The notes beneath the pieces were generated by a model. It searched no databases, was not told where the DNA came from, and saw nothing but the letters and a program-made list of their open reading frames with translations. Below, piece after piece: positions 27,193 to 38,359 of a stretch of DNA of 64,000 nucleotides (positions within the stretch are counted from its first letter, which is position 1; each line of letters begins with the position of its first letter). Origin of the DNA: Hymenobacter roseosalivarius DSM 11622 (GTDB taxonomy: Bacteria > Bacteroidota > Bacteroidia > Cytophagales > Hymenobacteraceae); assembly GCF_900176135.1 (NCBI RefSeq), contig NZ_FWWW01000070.1, positions 102,762 through 166,761 of the forward strand, given 5' to 3'. A program made the position numbers and the translations under genes.

Positions 27193-27858
27193 ATGAAATT
27201 TCAGTACTATATACTGCTGACCCTCGTGAGCTTGTGCGCTTGCGCCAAAACGGACCTGGACGATGTAGTGGCCGATGGCAAGGGCTGTATAAAGCAAGTT
27301 GCTACTTCTCCCGATGCGCACGCCATAGCAAAGGCGGAGCAGGCAATAGCCGTGCGGCTCTTTCAGCAAAATGGCATTGACCTAAGTAACCTGCGCTTTA
27401 CCCGCTTTATCGAAGAAGACCTAGATCTGAATGGCAGAACGAACCACTACGTGCACGTATCTGCGGCTCAGTTTGGGAATGGCTTACCTTTTCTAACGGG
27501 TGGAATAATTTATGCTTTCAAAGACGGTAAGTTTACCTTTCTCTCTGGCGAGCTGCTTACCACCACCGTTGACCCAAAGCCCGTCTCATCATTAGCGCAA
27601 GTGAGGTCAGCATTTTTCACAGAATTCATCAAATACGAACAAAACTCAAGCTTTTATAAAGCCAAAGACTTTAAGGATAAATGCCTGACTGCCGAATTAG
27701 GGTATTTTACGCTTCGAGGGGGCGAAACCCAGCCTAAAAGCGTGCTGGCGTGGCATGTGAAACCGAAGGATGCCGAGTATCCAACGGCGTATATTAATGA
27801 TAGAGATAACACCATTATTTATTTTTTTGACGGGGTTTGGACGTTAGGGCCCAGGTAG
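27193..27858 (+). CDS. Hypothetical lipoprotein with a possible FTP-like domain
   Basis: The 221-residue protein has a lipoprotein signal (MKFQYYILLTLVSLCAC). The mature part includes YVHVSAAQFGNGLPFLTGGIIYAFKDGKFTFLSG, whose pattern (partner strand, NGLP, then a strand with KDGK) resembles the fungalysin/thermolysin propeptide (FTP) fold also found in the M36 proteases of this window. The likeness is weak and based on pattern. The protein could be a free-standing inhibitor or unrelated. It lies 26 bp after the anti-sigma gene, so it may be in the same transcript. Confidence 0.6.
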   Translation: MKFQYYILLTLVSLCACAKTDLDDVVADGKGCIKQVATSPDAHAIAKAEQAIAVRLFQQNGIDLSNLRFTRFIEEDLDLNGRTNHYVHVSAAQFGNGLPFLTGGIIYAFKDGKFTFLSGELLTTTVDPKPVSSLAQVRSAFFTEFIKYEQNSSFYKAKDFKDKCLTAELGYFTLRGGETQPKSVLAWHVKPKDAEYPTAYINDRDNTIIYFFDGVWTLGPR

Positions 27859-27918
27859 ATGGTGCTCTTTGCTTCCCAAACCAGATAGGTAGATAGCAGC
27901 ACTCAAATAAATTTTCCT

Positions 27919-28263
27919 ATGAAACGCCTTTTCACGCTTCTGCTCCTTACGAGCCTGCTCAGTGCCTTCCAGTGCGAAGATGAAAATGCTGCTTGCCCCG
28001 ACTTTATTGATACCAAAATAGCGGAGATTCTGTCCAAACCCAAGCAAAACCCCGCCGCCGAAATAACTGAATATCAGTTTCAAGGCCAGACCGTGTACTT
28101 GGTTTCCAGCGACTGCTGCGATCAGTTTAACTATCTCTACAGTGCCTGTGGCGACGTGCTGTGCGCGCCCAGTGGCGGCATCACAGGGCGGGGCGACGGC
28201 CTATGCCCCAATTTTGCCACGCAGGCTACTAACCCTCGCCTCGTGTGGGACGACCGGCGCTAA
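27919..28263 (+). CDS. Small Cys-containing lipoprotein
   Basis: The 114-residue product has a signal with a lipobox-like FQC (MKRLFTLLLLTSLLSAFQC). The mature part has about seven Cys, including a CC pair (SSDCCDQFNYLY), and a pattern GITGRGDGLCPNF. This resembles a small family of uncharacterised Bacteroidota lipoproteins (I believe DUF6970-like, from memory). Disulfide bonds in the periplasm are likely. It lies 60 bp after the 221-residue lipoprotein and is followed by a terminator. Confidence 0.65.
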   Translation: MKRLFTLLLLTSLLSAFQCEDENAACPDFIDTKIAEILSKPKQNPAAEITEYQFQGQTVYLVSSDCCDQFNYLYSACGDVLCAPSGGITGRGDGLCPNFATQATNPRLVWDDRR

Positions 28264-28328
28264 GGTTTATGCATTAGCCGGCGGGGCTGTGCGCCTGTTT
28301 CTTCCGTAATTTGCCCCCCAGCATCCAC

Positions 28329-28357
28329 AAAAGCCCGACTGATTTAGTTGGGCTTTT
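28329..28357 (+). terminator. Intrinsic terminator upstream of uvrB
   Basis: A 12-bp stem (28329-28340 with 28346-28357) is rich in GCCC/GGGC and ends in a T-run. A single unpaired C6 motif lies just before it at 28313. Confidence 0.82.
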
Positions 28358-28429
28358 TTCATTCCCCGGAAACCTCTGCTCGCGCTGCGTAGTTATCATG
28401 GGCTATCATTTCTGGCTATCTTGCTTTGC

Positions 28430-30463
<2,034 letters not shown>

Positions 30464-30503
30464 CCATAAGCTATATAGCGCTTCCATTCAAGTTTATTTC
30501 TGT

Positions 30504-30541
30504 AAAAAAGCCCCCCAGATGGTTCGCTGGGGGGCTTTTTT
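30504..30541 (+). terminator. C6-type intrinsic terminator after uvrB
   Basis: AAAAAAGCCCCCCAG pairs with CTGGGGGGCTTTTTT through a perfect 15-bp stem and an 8-base loop, 40 bases after the uvrB stop. Confidence 0.92.
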
Positions 30542-30645
30542 CAATTTTGCACAATCTCGACTATAGATTCAGGCCAGAAAATTGATGTTTTTCGCTGAAA
30601 ATGGCCAGTCTGCCTGATTACAGAGGAGTTTAACGAGTTGTTTCT

Positions 30646-31062
30646 ATGGTAATCGCTACCGAGCTGCGCATCTACTTTGAAAACCCGGTCGGTCGAGTAC
30701 TGGAGCATCCCGATGGGTACGCCTACGTGATGTACAATGCGGGGCCTCGTAAGCTTGACGACTTACAATCCTTCCTGACCCATACCAGCCAGCTGCTACA
30801 CCGACGCGGGTGGTGCAAGCTACTAGGCGACCAGCGCCTGATGTCGCCATTCACCGAGGAAGAGCGCCTTTGGATTGTTGATTACTGGATAACCCGCACC
30901 GCCGACGGCAGTCAGGTGTATGGCGCTGTGCTTATCCCGGAGGACGTGTTTGCGCGGCTGTCGGTAAGCCAGATGATGGGAGAGGCCCGGGAAGCCGCCA
31001 TGACGTATCGCCTCTTTGAAAGTGAATCATCGGCTGCGGCATGGCTGCGCCAACTACCCTAA
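30646..31062 (+). CDS. Uncharacterised 138-residue protein
   Basis: No signal peptide, membrane segment or catalytic motif is visible. The pattern of short strands and amphipathic helices, with FLTHTSQLLHRRGWCKLLGDQRLMSPF and a C-terminal FESESSAAAWL, resembles STAS/SpoIIAA-like folds in which the last helix carries an AxxWL pattern. This is only a structural guess. The gene is flanked by two terminators and appears monocistronic. Confidence 0.65.
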   Translation: MVIATELRIYFENPVGRVLEHPDGYAYVMYNAGPRKLDDLQSFLTHTSQLLHRRGWCKLLGDQRLMSPFTEEERLWIVDYWITRTADGSQVYGAVLIPEDVFARLSVSQMMGEAREAAMTYRLFESESSAAAWLRQLP

Positions 31063-31127
31063 ACTATCTACCAGTCTAAGTAACTAGCTTCCTGAAAGTT
31101 AGCCGTTAAGCACTGGTTTACATCTGT

Positions 31128-31165
31128 AAAAAGCTCCTTAGCAAATTGTGCTGAGGAGCTTTTTT
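31128..31165 (+). terminator. Intrinsic terminator
   Basis: A 16-bp stem with one G-U pair (31128-31143 with 31149-31164) is followed by T residues, 66 bases after the unknown gene. It contains AGCTCCTTAGCA rather than C6. Confidence 0.85.
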
Positions 31166-31426
31166 GCTTTTACATTAATGAAATTTAATCTTTGAAAAGG
31201 TTAATTATTCTAAGGTTTTAATACTGTGACTGTATACCAATGCTTTTTTTCTTGTTTATAACATTTCTGCAGAAATCCACCATTTATGGGCTATGTACGG
31301 GCTTATAATATCATTATTATATTTTTAAAATGTACATAATTATGTCATTCATATGCTGGTATGAAGATGCGTATATAAAAAGCTATAATTTTAAGAAACT
31401 TCTCTTAACTCACTTAATAGTTTTAT
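31166..31426. other. AT-rich leader upstream of the first M36 protease gene
   Basis: About 260 bp are markedly richer in A/T than the surrounding genes, with stretches like ataatatcattattat. No TAnnTTTG box was found. The abrupt base change suggests a promoter or UTR, and a similar block lies before the second M36 gene. Confidence 0.5.
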
Positions 31427-34400
31427 ATGAAGAAACTCTTACCGCTATTAGCTCGCTTAGTCCTTGTGGCTATTCTGCTAATGGGAGGTTTTACCTCCTT
31501 CAGCCAGGGCAAAGGAAACTCTGGTAAAAAACCTGTCCCCCAAGCTGCTATTGAGCACCTGAAGAAGAACAAGCAGAAGCTTGGTCTCGAAGATGCCGAC
31601 ATTGCTGACATCGCCTTAAGCAGCGAAAGCGAATCAAAGAAAAGTGGGGTAAAGCACCTCTACCTGCAGCAGCAGTATCAGGGCATTGAGATTCACAACG
31701 CCCTGACGACTATGAGCATGACCAGCGATGGTGAGGTTGTGAACATGGGCAACCGCTTTGAGAAGGGCGTCAGCAAAAAGGTAAAAGCCAAAGGCTCGAA
31801 AATGACGGCAGAAGCTGCCGTTGCCGCCGCCGCCAAGCACCTGAGCACGGGCGTAAAGCAGCCCTTAACGGTACAGCAGAAAGGCGAAGGCCAAGATGAG
31901 GCCGTATTGTTGTCGACGGGGGGCGTTTCTCTGGAGCCCATTCCAGCTCGACTGGTATATCAGCCCATGGAGGATGGCAGCCTGCGCCTGGCCTGGGAAG
32001 TAACCATCTATGAGCTAGATGCTCTGAACTGGTGGAACATCCGGGTAGACGCCGCCACGGGCGAGTTCCTGGACAAGGACAACCTGGTGGTACACTGCGA
32101 GTTCGACAACGATGGTCCTAACGGAGTACACATCGGTGACAGCTACAACCACAAACAGGCTGAGGCGAAGTCGTTCAACTTTGCGACGGCCGTAACGGAG
32201 GCTCCCGCTGCCAATTTTTACAATGTATATCCGATTGTAACGGAAAGCCCCAGCCACGGTCCACGCGTATTTATCAACACGGACGCGGCCGACAGAACCG
32301 CCTCGCCTAAAGGCTGGCATCATACTCCTCAGGGCATCAAGACCACCACGCGCGGCAACAACGTGTATGCCTACGAGGACCCTAATGGCCTGAATCCGTT
32401 CCCGAACGCTACTAACAACTACACGGTTCTTAACTACAGCCCGGACGGTGGTCCGAATCTGAAGTTTGATTTCCCCGTTGACTTTACCAAGCAGCCTGAT
32501 ACGTACGTTGATGCGGCTACGACCAACCTATTCTACTGGAGCAATATCATCCATGATATGTGGTACCAGTATGGCTTTGATGAAGCCAGCGGTAACTTCC
32601 AGTTCGACAATTTCGGCAAAGGCGGCCTCGGTAACGACTTCGTAAGAGCCGAAGCCCAGGATGCCCGCGTTACGTCGTCTACTGGCCCCCAGCGTAATAA
32701 CGCTAACTTCGGCACTCCTGCGGACGGCTCTTTGCCCCGTATGCAGATGTACCTGTGGAACGGCATCCCGGATAAGGAGCTGTTCAAGGTAACTGCTCCA
32801 TCTCCCCTTGTTGGCGCTTACCCAGCTCTGGAAGCTACCTTCAGCAGAAAGCTGACTCCCGTGCCGGTGGCGGGCAAGCTGGTGGTAGCTGCTACAGCTA
32901 CTGGCGTGAGCCAGGAAGGCTGCAGCATGTTTACGAATGCTGCTGATATCGCCGGGAACATAGCGGTTGTATATCGCGGCACCTGCGGCTTCGCCAATAA
33001 AGTGCAGAATGCGCAGATAGCCGGTGCTATTGCCGTAGTTGTCATCAATAATGCCCCCGGCGCTCCCATCGCCATGGGTGGTGCTCCCGCCCCCGGTACG
33101 CCCGCCATCATCATTCCGGCCGTCATGATTGGTCAGGCAGAAGGTAAGCTTATCCGCGATGTGCTGGATGCTAAAACGGACGTTACTGTTTCTCTCAAAA
33201 ATGATGGCTCAGGTCCTGAGCTTGACGGCGACTTTGATAACGGCATCATCGCTCACGAGGTCGGCCACGGCATCTCCAACCGCTTGACGGGTGGTCCAAA
33301 CATCGTAAACTGCCTGAGTAATGCCGAGCAGATGGGTGAGGGCTGGAGCGACTGGTTTGGATTGATGATGACCACAAAGCCTGGCGACATCGGCACGAAA
33401 GTGAGAGGTATTGGTACTTATGCTTCGGGGCAGCCCACCACGGCACGCGGAATCCGTCCGGCTCCTTACAGCACCGATTTTACCGTGAACAACTTCACCT
33501 ACGCGGCCACCAATAACACGGCCATATCACAGCCCCACGGCATTGGTTTTGTGTGGGCTACCATGATCTGGGATATGACCTGGGCGTTGGTTGATAAGTA
33601 TGGCTACGACGCTGACCTGTACTTCGGAAAAGGCGGTAACAACATGGCCATGCAATTGGTGATGGATGGCTTGAAGCTGCAGGTTTGCACCCCTGGCTTC
33701 GTGGACGGTCGTGATGCCATCCTGCTGGCCGACCGGATTAATTATGGCGGTGCCAACCAGGAGCTGATCTGGAAAGCATTTGCCAAGCGTGGCTTAGGTT
33801 TCAGCGCTAAGCAAGGCTTGAGCACCAGCCGCACCGACCAGGTTGAAGCATTCGACCTGCCTCCAATGTACCTCTGCACCACCCCGCTTACCGTTGCGGC
33901 AGTAGCCACTTCTGATGTGTTCACTGGTGGTGATGCTAAAGTAGTTTACTTAGGCTATGGTCCGCAGAACGTAATGTTGCGGGCTACAGGCGATGCCACG
34001 AACAAATACACCTGGAGCCCCGCCGCAGGTCTGAGCGACCTAACCATTGCTAACCCGGTGTTCACGCCTACCGCAGCCGGTACGTATACCTTCACGGTGA
34101 AGGCCGTAAACGAGGACCAGTGCACCAAGACGGCTACGATTACAATCAAAGTAGTAAACGTAGTGTGCGGCAACCGGGGCAATAAAGTGCAGGTTTGCTT
34201 TAAAGGCAACGAGATGTGCGTAGATGCCGCCGATGCCAAGGAACTGCTGACCCGCAAGGATGGGGGAGCTACCCTGGGCACCTGCGGTCCGAAAGCCAAA
34301 GCTGCAGACGCCAGCCTCACCGCTGCTGATGCACTTGCCACTGACGGCCTGACGGCTTCACCTAACCCAACCAACGCGAATACCACGCTGGCCTTTACGC

Positions 34401-34600
34401 TGGCTGAAAGTGGTGCTTATCGCCTGGAGGTGATGAATATGCAGGGTGCAGTAATGTCAGTAGTAGCCCAGGGTAAGGGCGAAGCTGGTCAGCGCATCTC
34501 GCATGAGTTCAGCAAAGGTCGTTTGGCTACCGGTGTGTACATGGTTCGCTTGACTTCGGGCAAGCAGAGCAAGTTCACCCGCGTAGTTCTGCAGGACTAG
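31427..34600 (+). CDS. Secreted M36 (fungalysin-type) zinc metalloprotease with T9SS sorting domain, copy 1
   Basis: The 1057-residue protein has a signal peptide (MKKLLPLLARLVLVAILLMGG), an FTP propeptide (HLYLQQQYQGIEIHN), and an M36 catalytic domain with HEVGHGISNRLTGG (His610, Glu611, His614) and third ligand Glu in EQMGEGWSDWF. A PA domain (GNIAVVYRGTCGFANKVQNAQIAGA) is inserted before the active site. A PKD-like domain, a short Cys-rich module (KVQVCFKGNEMCVDA) and a T9SS C-terminal domain (SPNPTNANTTLAF to VVLQD) follow. It should be a zymogen exported across the outer membrane. It is followed by a close paralogue; in its Cys module the His positions of copy 2 are changed. Confidence 0.94.
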   Translation: MKKLLPLLARLVLVAILLMGGFTSFSQGKGNSGKKPVPQAAIEHLKKNKQKLGLEDADIADIALSSESESKKSGVKHLYLQQQYQGIEIHNALTTMSMTSDGEVVNMGNRFEKGVSKKVKAKGSKMTAEAAVAAAAKHLSTGVKQPLTVQQKGEGQDEAVLLSTGGVSLEPIPARLVYQPMEDGSLRLAWEVTIYELDALNWWNIRVDAATGEFLDKDNLVVHCEFDNDGPNGVHIGDSYNHKQAEAKSFNFATAVTEAPAANFYNVYPIVTESPSHGPRVFINTDAADRTASPKGWHHTPQGIKTTTRGNNVYAYEDPNGLNPFPNATNNYTVLNYSPDGGPNLKFDFPVDFTKQPDTYVDAATTNLFYWSNIIHDMWYQYGFDEASGNFQFDNFGKGGLGNDFVRAEAQDARVTSSTGPQRNNANFGTPADGSLPRMQMYLWNGIPDKELFKVTAPSPLVGAYPALEATFSRKLTPVPVAGKLVVAATATGVSQEGCSMFTNAADIAGNIAVVYRGTCGFANKVQNAQIAGAIAVVVINNAPGAPIAMGGAPAPGTPAIIIPAVMIGQAEGKLIRDVLDAKTDVTVSLKNDGSGPELDGDFDNGIIAHEVGHGISNRLTGGPNIVNCLSNAEQMGEGWSDWFGLMMTTKPGDIGTKVRGIGTYASGQPTTARGIRPAPYSTDFTVNNFTYAATNNTAISQPHGIGFVWATMIWDMTWALVDKYGYDADLYFGKGGNNMAMQLVMDGLKLQVCTPGFVDGRDAILLADRINYGGANQELIWKAFAKRGLGFSAKQGLSTSRTDQVEAFDLPPMYLCTTPLTVAAVATSDVFTGGDAKVVYLGYGPQNVMLRATGDATNKYTWSPAAGLSDLTIANPVFTPTAAGTYTFTVKAVNEDQCTKTATITIKVVNVVCGNRGNKVQVCFKGNEMCVDAADAKELLTRKDGGATLGTCGPKAKAADASLTAADALATDGLTASPNPTNANTTLAFTLAESGAYRLEVMNMQGAVMSVVAQGKGEAGQRISHEFSKGRLATGVYMVRLTSGKQSKFTRVVLQD

Positions 34601-34930
34601 ACGGGTGAACAACCACTAGTGCTTCGCTTCACAAAAAGCCCCCCAGCCACGCGGCTGGGGGGCTTTTTGGTTGTAGTGGATGCAATTAGTTATTGTTATA
34701 GTTATGTTCAACTGAACTGTTGAGCTTGTGGAATGAATTCTGTTCGCAATTTATTTTATATAATAATTCATAGTAACACATTGCTTTAATGAATTGTATA
34801 GGTGATATTTTTGAATTATTAAAATTATTAAATGTATATAATTTTGGTTAAGTAAAGTAAATATTATAAACGACATACTAATCTCACTACTTTCAAAAAC
34901 ACAATCGACCTACTATTATAACTCTACAAC
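34601..34930. other. AT-rich gap between the two M36 genes
   Basis: It holds the C6-type terminator at 34633-34668 and then about 240 bp of AT-rich sequence before copy 2, with no gene. The AT-rich part resembles in composition, not in sequence order, the leader before copy 1. Confidence 0.5.
34633..34668 (+). terminator. C6-type intrinsic terminator after M36 copy 1
   Basis: AAAAAGCCCCCCAGCC pairs perfectly over 16 bp with GGCTGGGGGGCTTTTT around an ACGC loop. Confidence 0.92.
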
Positions 34931-37900
34931 ATGCAGAAACTTTTACCCTACTTAGCTCGCCCAGCGTTGGTGGCAGCTATGTTATTTGGCGGCTACGTCT
35001 CCTTCGGCCAGGATAAGCTGAATGCGGACCAGAAACTGGTTCCGCAAGCCGCGCTTGAGCACCTGAAGAAGAATAAGCAAGCGTTGAAGCTATCCGACAA
35101 TGACTTGGCTGAGGTAATGCTCAGCAGTCAGACGCTATCCAAGAAGAGCGGCATTAAGCACCTGTATTTGCAGCAGATGCACCAAGGCATCGAGATTCAC
35201 AATGCCATTACTACGCTTAATATGAGCAGCGACAACGAGGTCGTGAGCGTGAGCAACCAATTTGTGACGGAGGCGAGCAAAAAAGTAAAAGCCAGTAAGG
35301 CAGGGCTTAGCGCGGAGGCTGCCGTAGCCGCCGCCGCCAATCACCTGAACCTTTCGGTGCGGCAGTCACTATCGGTTCAGAAGAAAACCAATAACAAGAA
35401 TCAGGAGGTACTGTTCTCCACCGGCGGCATTTCACTGGAGCCGATTCCGGCCAAGCTGGTGTATCAACCCATGGCCGATGGCAGTCTGCGGCTGGCCTGG
35501 GAAGTTACCATTGATGAGCTCGACGCCCAGAACTGGTGGGTTATTCGGGTAGATGCCGCCACGGGCGAGTTTTTGGAAAAAGACAACCTGGTAGTACACT
35601 GCGAGTTCGATAATGACGGCCCCGGCGGTGTGCCCATGAGCGACAGCTATGCTACCTATGCCCACAAAGCAGCGGCACCAGCAGCTCCTAAGTCGTTCAA
35701 CTTCGCGACGACCATGGCAGAACCTACTGCCAACTACTACAACGTCTACCCGCTCACGACGGAAAGCCCCACGCATGGTCCACGCGTATTTGTCGGCACG
35801 GATGCGGCCGATAAGTCGGCTTCGCCCAGAGGCTGGCACTATACGCCGGTTGGCGACATGACCACCACCCGTGGCAACAATGTGTATGCCTACGAGGACC
35901 CCAACGGCACGAACCCCTTCCCAACCCCTGCCAATAATTTCGCGGTTCCCAACTACAGCCCCGATGGTGGTTCGGATCGGAAGTTCGATTTTCCAATTGA
36001 CTTCACCAAGCAGCCCGATACATACAAGGACGCGGCTATTACCAACCTGTTCTACTGGAACAACGTGATCCACGACATGTGGTATCAGTATGGGTTTGAT
36101 GAAGTTAGCGGCAACTTCCAGTTCGATAACTTCGGTAAGGGTGGTTTAGGCAACGACTTCGTACGAGCCGAAGCCCAGGATGCCCGAGTCACATCGTCCC
36201 AAGGTCCGCAGCGCGACAACGCCAACTTCGGTACGCCTCCCGATGGCTCTTTGCCCCGGATGCAGATGTATCTGTGGAAAGGTATTCCCGACCGGAACCT
36301 GTTCCGCGTCACGTCGCCCTCCACGTTGGCTGGTGCGTACCAGGCCATAGAAGCCGTTTTCAGCCGGCCTCTAACGTCTACGCCCGTAACCGGTAAGCTC
36401 GTGCTGACTATGGCCCCCGTCACGACACCGACCGGCCGGAGCGAGGAAGGCTGCGGCGCGTTCACCAACGCCGCTGCCATCAATGGCAATATCGCCGTAG
36501 TATATCGTGGTACTTGCGGCTTTGCCGATAAAGTGCAGAACGCGCAGATTGCGGGTGCTATTGCCGTGGTCGTCATCAATAATGCCCCTGGTGCGCCCAT
36601 CGCCATGGGTGGCACCCCAACGGTACCGCAGCCCGCCATCGTTATTCCGGCGGTCATGATCAGCCAGGCCGATGGGGCTGGTATTCGCAGCCTGCTGGAT
36701 GCTCAGACGGAAGTAACGGTAGCTCTCAAGAATGATGGAGCTGGTCCTGAATTCGACGGCGACTTCGACAATGGCATCATCGCACACGAATACGGCCATG
36801 GTATCTCCACCCGCCTCACGGGTGGCCCTGCAAACGTTACCTGCCTTAATAACGCAGAGCAGATGGGTGAGGGCTGGAGCGACTGGTTCGGCCTGATGAT
36901 GACCATAAAGCCCGGCGACACGGGCAGCAAAGTACGCGGTATTGGTACGTACGTCAAGGGGCAGCCAACTACCGGCCTGGGTATTCGCCCCGCACCTTAT
37001 AGCACCGACTTCGGCGTGAATAACTTCACCTATGCCGCTACCAACAACACGGCTACTATCAGCCAGCCGCATGGTATAGGCTTTGTGTGGTCTACGATGC
37101 TCTGGGATATGACCTGGGAGCTGATTAATAAGTATGGGTATGATGCAGACCTGTACAACGGCACAGGCGGCAACAACATGGCAATGCAACTGGTCATCGA
37201 CGGGTTGAAGCTGCAAGTTTGCAGCCCTGGCTTCGTTGATGGCCGGGATGCTATCCTTCTGGCCGACGTTCAGAATAATGGCGGAGCTAACCAGGAACTG
37301 ATCTGGAGGGCTTTTGCTAAGCGTGGTTTGGGTTTCAGTGCCAAGCAGGGCTTAAGCACTAGCCGCATCGATCAGGTTCAAGCCTTCGATTTGCCCCCCG
37401 TATACGCCTGTTCTGCTCCCGTTATTACGGCAACTGCTATTGGCGACACCTTCGTTGAGGAGGGCCAGAGCACGATTTATCTGGGCTATGGTCCGCAGAG
37501 TATTCAGCTACAAGCGAGCGGTGACCCTACTTTCGTGTATACCTGGGGGTTTGTTCCCGGCCTGAGCGACCTCACGATTCCCAATCCAGTATTCACTCCT
37601 AAAGCCGCGGGTACATACGAGCTTACCTTAACCAGCGTTAATAAGGAAGGCTGTTCCCGAACGGTTATCAAAAAAGTTGCGGTTGTTGATGTACGCTGTG
37701 GCTTTGTCTTCATTCGGAACAATAAAGTGTTGGTGTGCCATAACGGCCGGCCAACGTGCGTCACTACAGCTACCGTAGCAGACCATTTGAAGCACGGCGA
37801 CTCGCTGGGCGAATGCCAGCAAACCTCCGCCGCCGGCTTGGTAGCCGAGGAGAAAGTAGCTGCCGAAGAGGTGCTGACCCTGACAGCTACTCCTAACCCC

Positions 37901-38131
37901 ACAAGCTCGCAAACCTGGCTTGACTTTACCCTCACGCAGACTGGCAACTACCGCCTGGAGGTAATGAACATGCAGGGAACCGTAGTGGGTGTAGTAGCTG
38001 AGGGAATCGGCCGGGCTGGTGAAAACTTCTCCTTTAAGTTTACCAAAGGCCGCCTGGCTGCCGGCATCTACATGGTTCGCCTGACTTCCGGCCAGCAGAA
38101 CAAGTTTACCCGCATCGTCTTGCAGGACTAG
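34931..38131 (+). CDS. Secreted M36 zinc metalloprotease with T9SS sorting domain, copy 2
   Basis: The 1066-residue protein is a tandem paralogue of the previous gene, colinear along its whole length: signal peptide, FTP propeptide (HLYLQQMHQGIEIHN), M36 domain with HEYGHGISTRLTGG (His619, Glu620, His623) and GEGWSDWF, inserted PA domain, PKD-like domain, Cys-rich module and T9SS C-terminal domain. The Cys module here keeps the common form VLVCHNGRPTC...HLKHGDSLGEC, whereas copy 1 lost the His residues. Each copy has its own AT-rich leader and terminator, so they are probably expressed separately. Confidence 0.94.
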   Translation: MQKLLPYLARPALVAAMLFGGYVSFGQDKLNADQKLVPQAALEHLKKNKQALKLSDNDLAEVMLSSQTLSKKSGIKHLYLQQMHQGIEIHNAITTLNMSSDNEVVSVSNQFVTEASKKVKASKAGLSAEAAVAAAANHLNLSVRQSLSVQKKTNNKNQEVLFSTGGISLEPIPAKLVYQPMADGSLRLAWEVTIDELDAQNWWVIRVDAATGEFLEKDNLVVHCEFDNDGPGGVPMSDSYATYAHKAAAPAAPKSFNFATTMAEPTANYYNVYPLTTESPTHGPRVFVGTDAADKSASPRGWHYTPVGDMTTTRGNNVYAYEDPNGTNPFPTPANNFAVPNYSPDGGSDRKFDFPIDFTKQPDTYKDAAITNLFYWNNVIHDMWYQYGFDEVSGNFQFDNFGKGGLGNDFVRAEAQDARVTSSQGPQRDNANFGTPPDGSLPRMQMYLWKGIPDRNLFRVTSPSTLAGAYQAIEAVFSRPLTSTPVTGKLVLTMAPVTTPTGRSEEGCGAFTNAAAINGNIAVVYRGTCGFADKVQNAQIAGAIAVVVINNAPGAPIAMGGTPTVPQPAIVIPAVMISQADGAGIRSLLDAQTEVTVALKNDGAGPEFDGDFDNGIIAHEYGHGISTRLTGGPANVTCLNNAEQMGEGWSDWFGLMMTIKPGDTGSKVRGIGTYVKGQPTTGLGIRPAPYSTDFGVNNFTYAATNNTATISQPHGIGFVWSTMLWDMTWELINKYGYDADLYNGTGGNNMAMQLVIDGLKLQVCSPGFVDGRDAILLADVQNNGGANQELIWRAFAKRGLGFSAKQGLSTSRIDQVQAFDLPPVYACSAPVITATAIGDTFVEEGQSTIYLGYGPQSIQLQASGDPTFVYTWGFVPGLSDLTIPNPVFTPKAAGTYELTLTSVNKEGCSRTVIKKVAVVDVRCGFVFIRNNKVLVCHNGRPTCVTTATVADHLKHGDSLGECQQTSAAGLVAEEKVAAEEVLTLTATPNPTSSQTWLDFTLTQTGNYRLEVMNMQGTVVGVVAEGIGRAGENFSFKFTKGRLAAGIYMVRLTSGQQNKFTRIVLQD

Positions 38132-38203
38132 CCCGGTAAGCAGCCAGTAGCGAAAAAAGGTTGGCCGTGCATACTTATGGTCCTCCTTTAGAGATTAGCA
38201 AAC

Positions 38204-38239
38204 AAAAAGCCCCCCAGATGTGCTTCTGGGGGCTTTTTT
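38204..38239 (+). terminator. C6-type intrinsic terminator after M36 copy 2
   Basis: AAAAAGCCCCCCAGA pairs with TCTGGGGGCTTTTTT; one C is unpaired because the right arm has five G. It lies 73 bases after the stop. Confidence 0.88.
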
Positions 38240-38359
38240 TGTTCTGTCCGACTACGCCGCACGTTACGCCGGCAGCTTACCTTTGACGCATCTTCAGAAC
38301 AACAGGTTTCTCGTAGCCTGCTTTCCCCGGCGTATGGCCGCTGCTTTTACTCCCTTTGC

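Noticed and set aside
36371..37216. Minus-strand open frame opposite M36 copy 2
   Set aside because: It follows the codon pattern of the metalloprotease gene and has no family features.
31427..38131. Tandem M36 genes as part of a mobile element
   Set aside because: There are no flanking direct repeats, integrase or transposase, so tandem gene duplication is sufficient.
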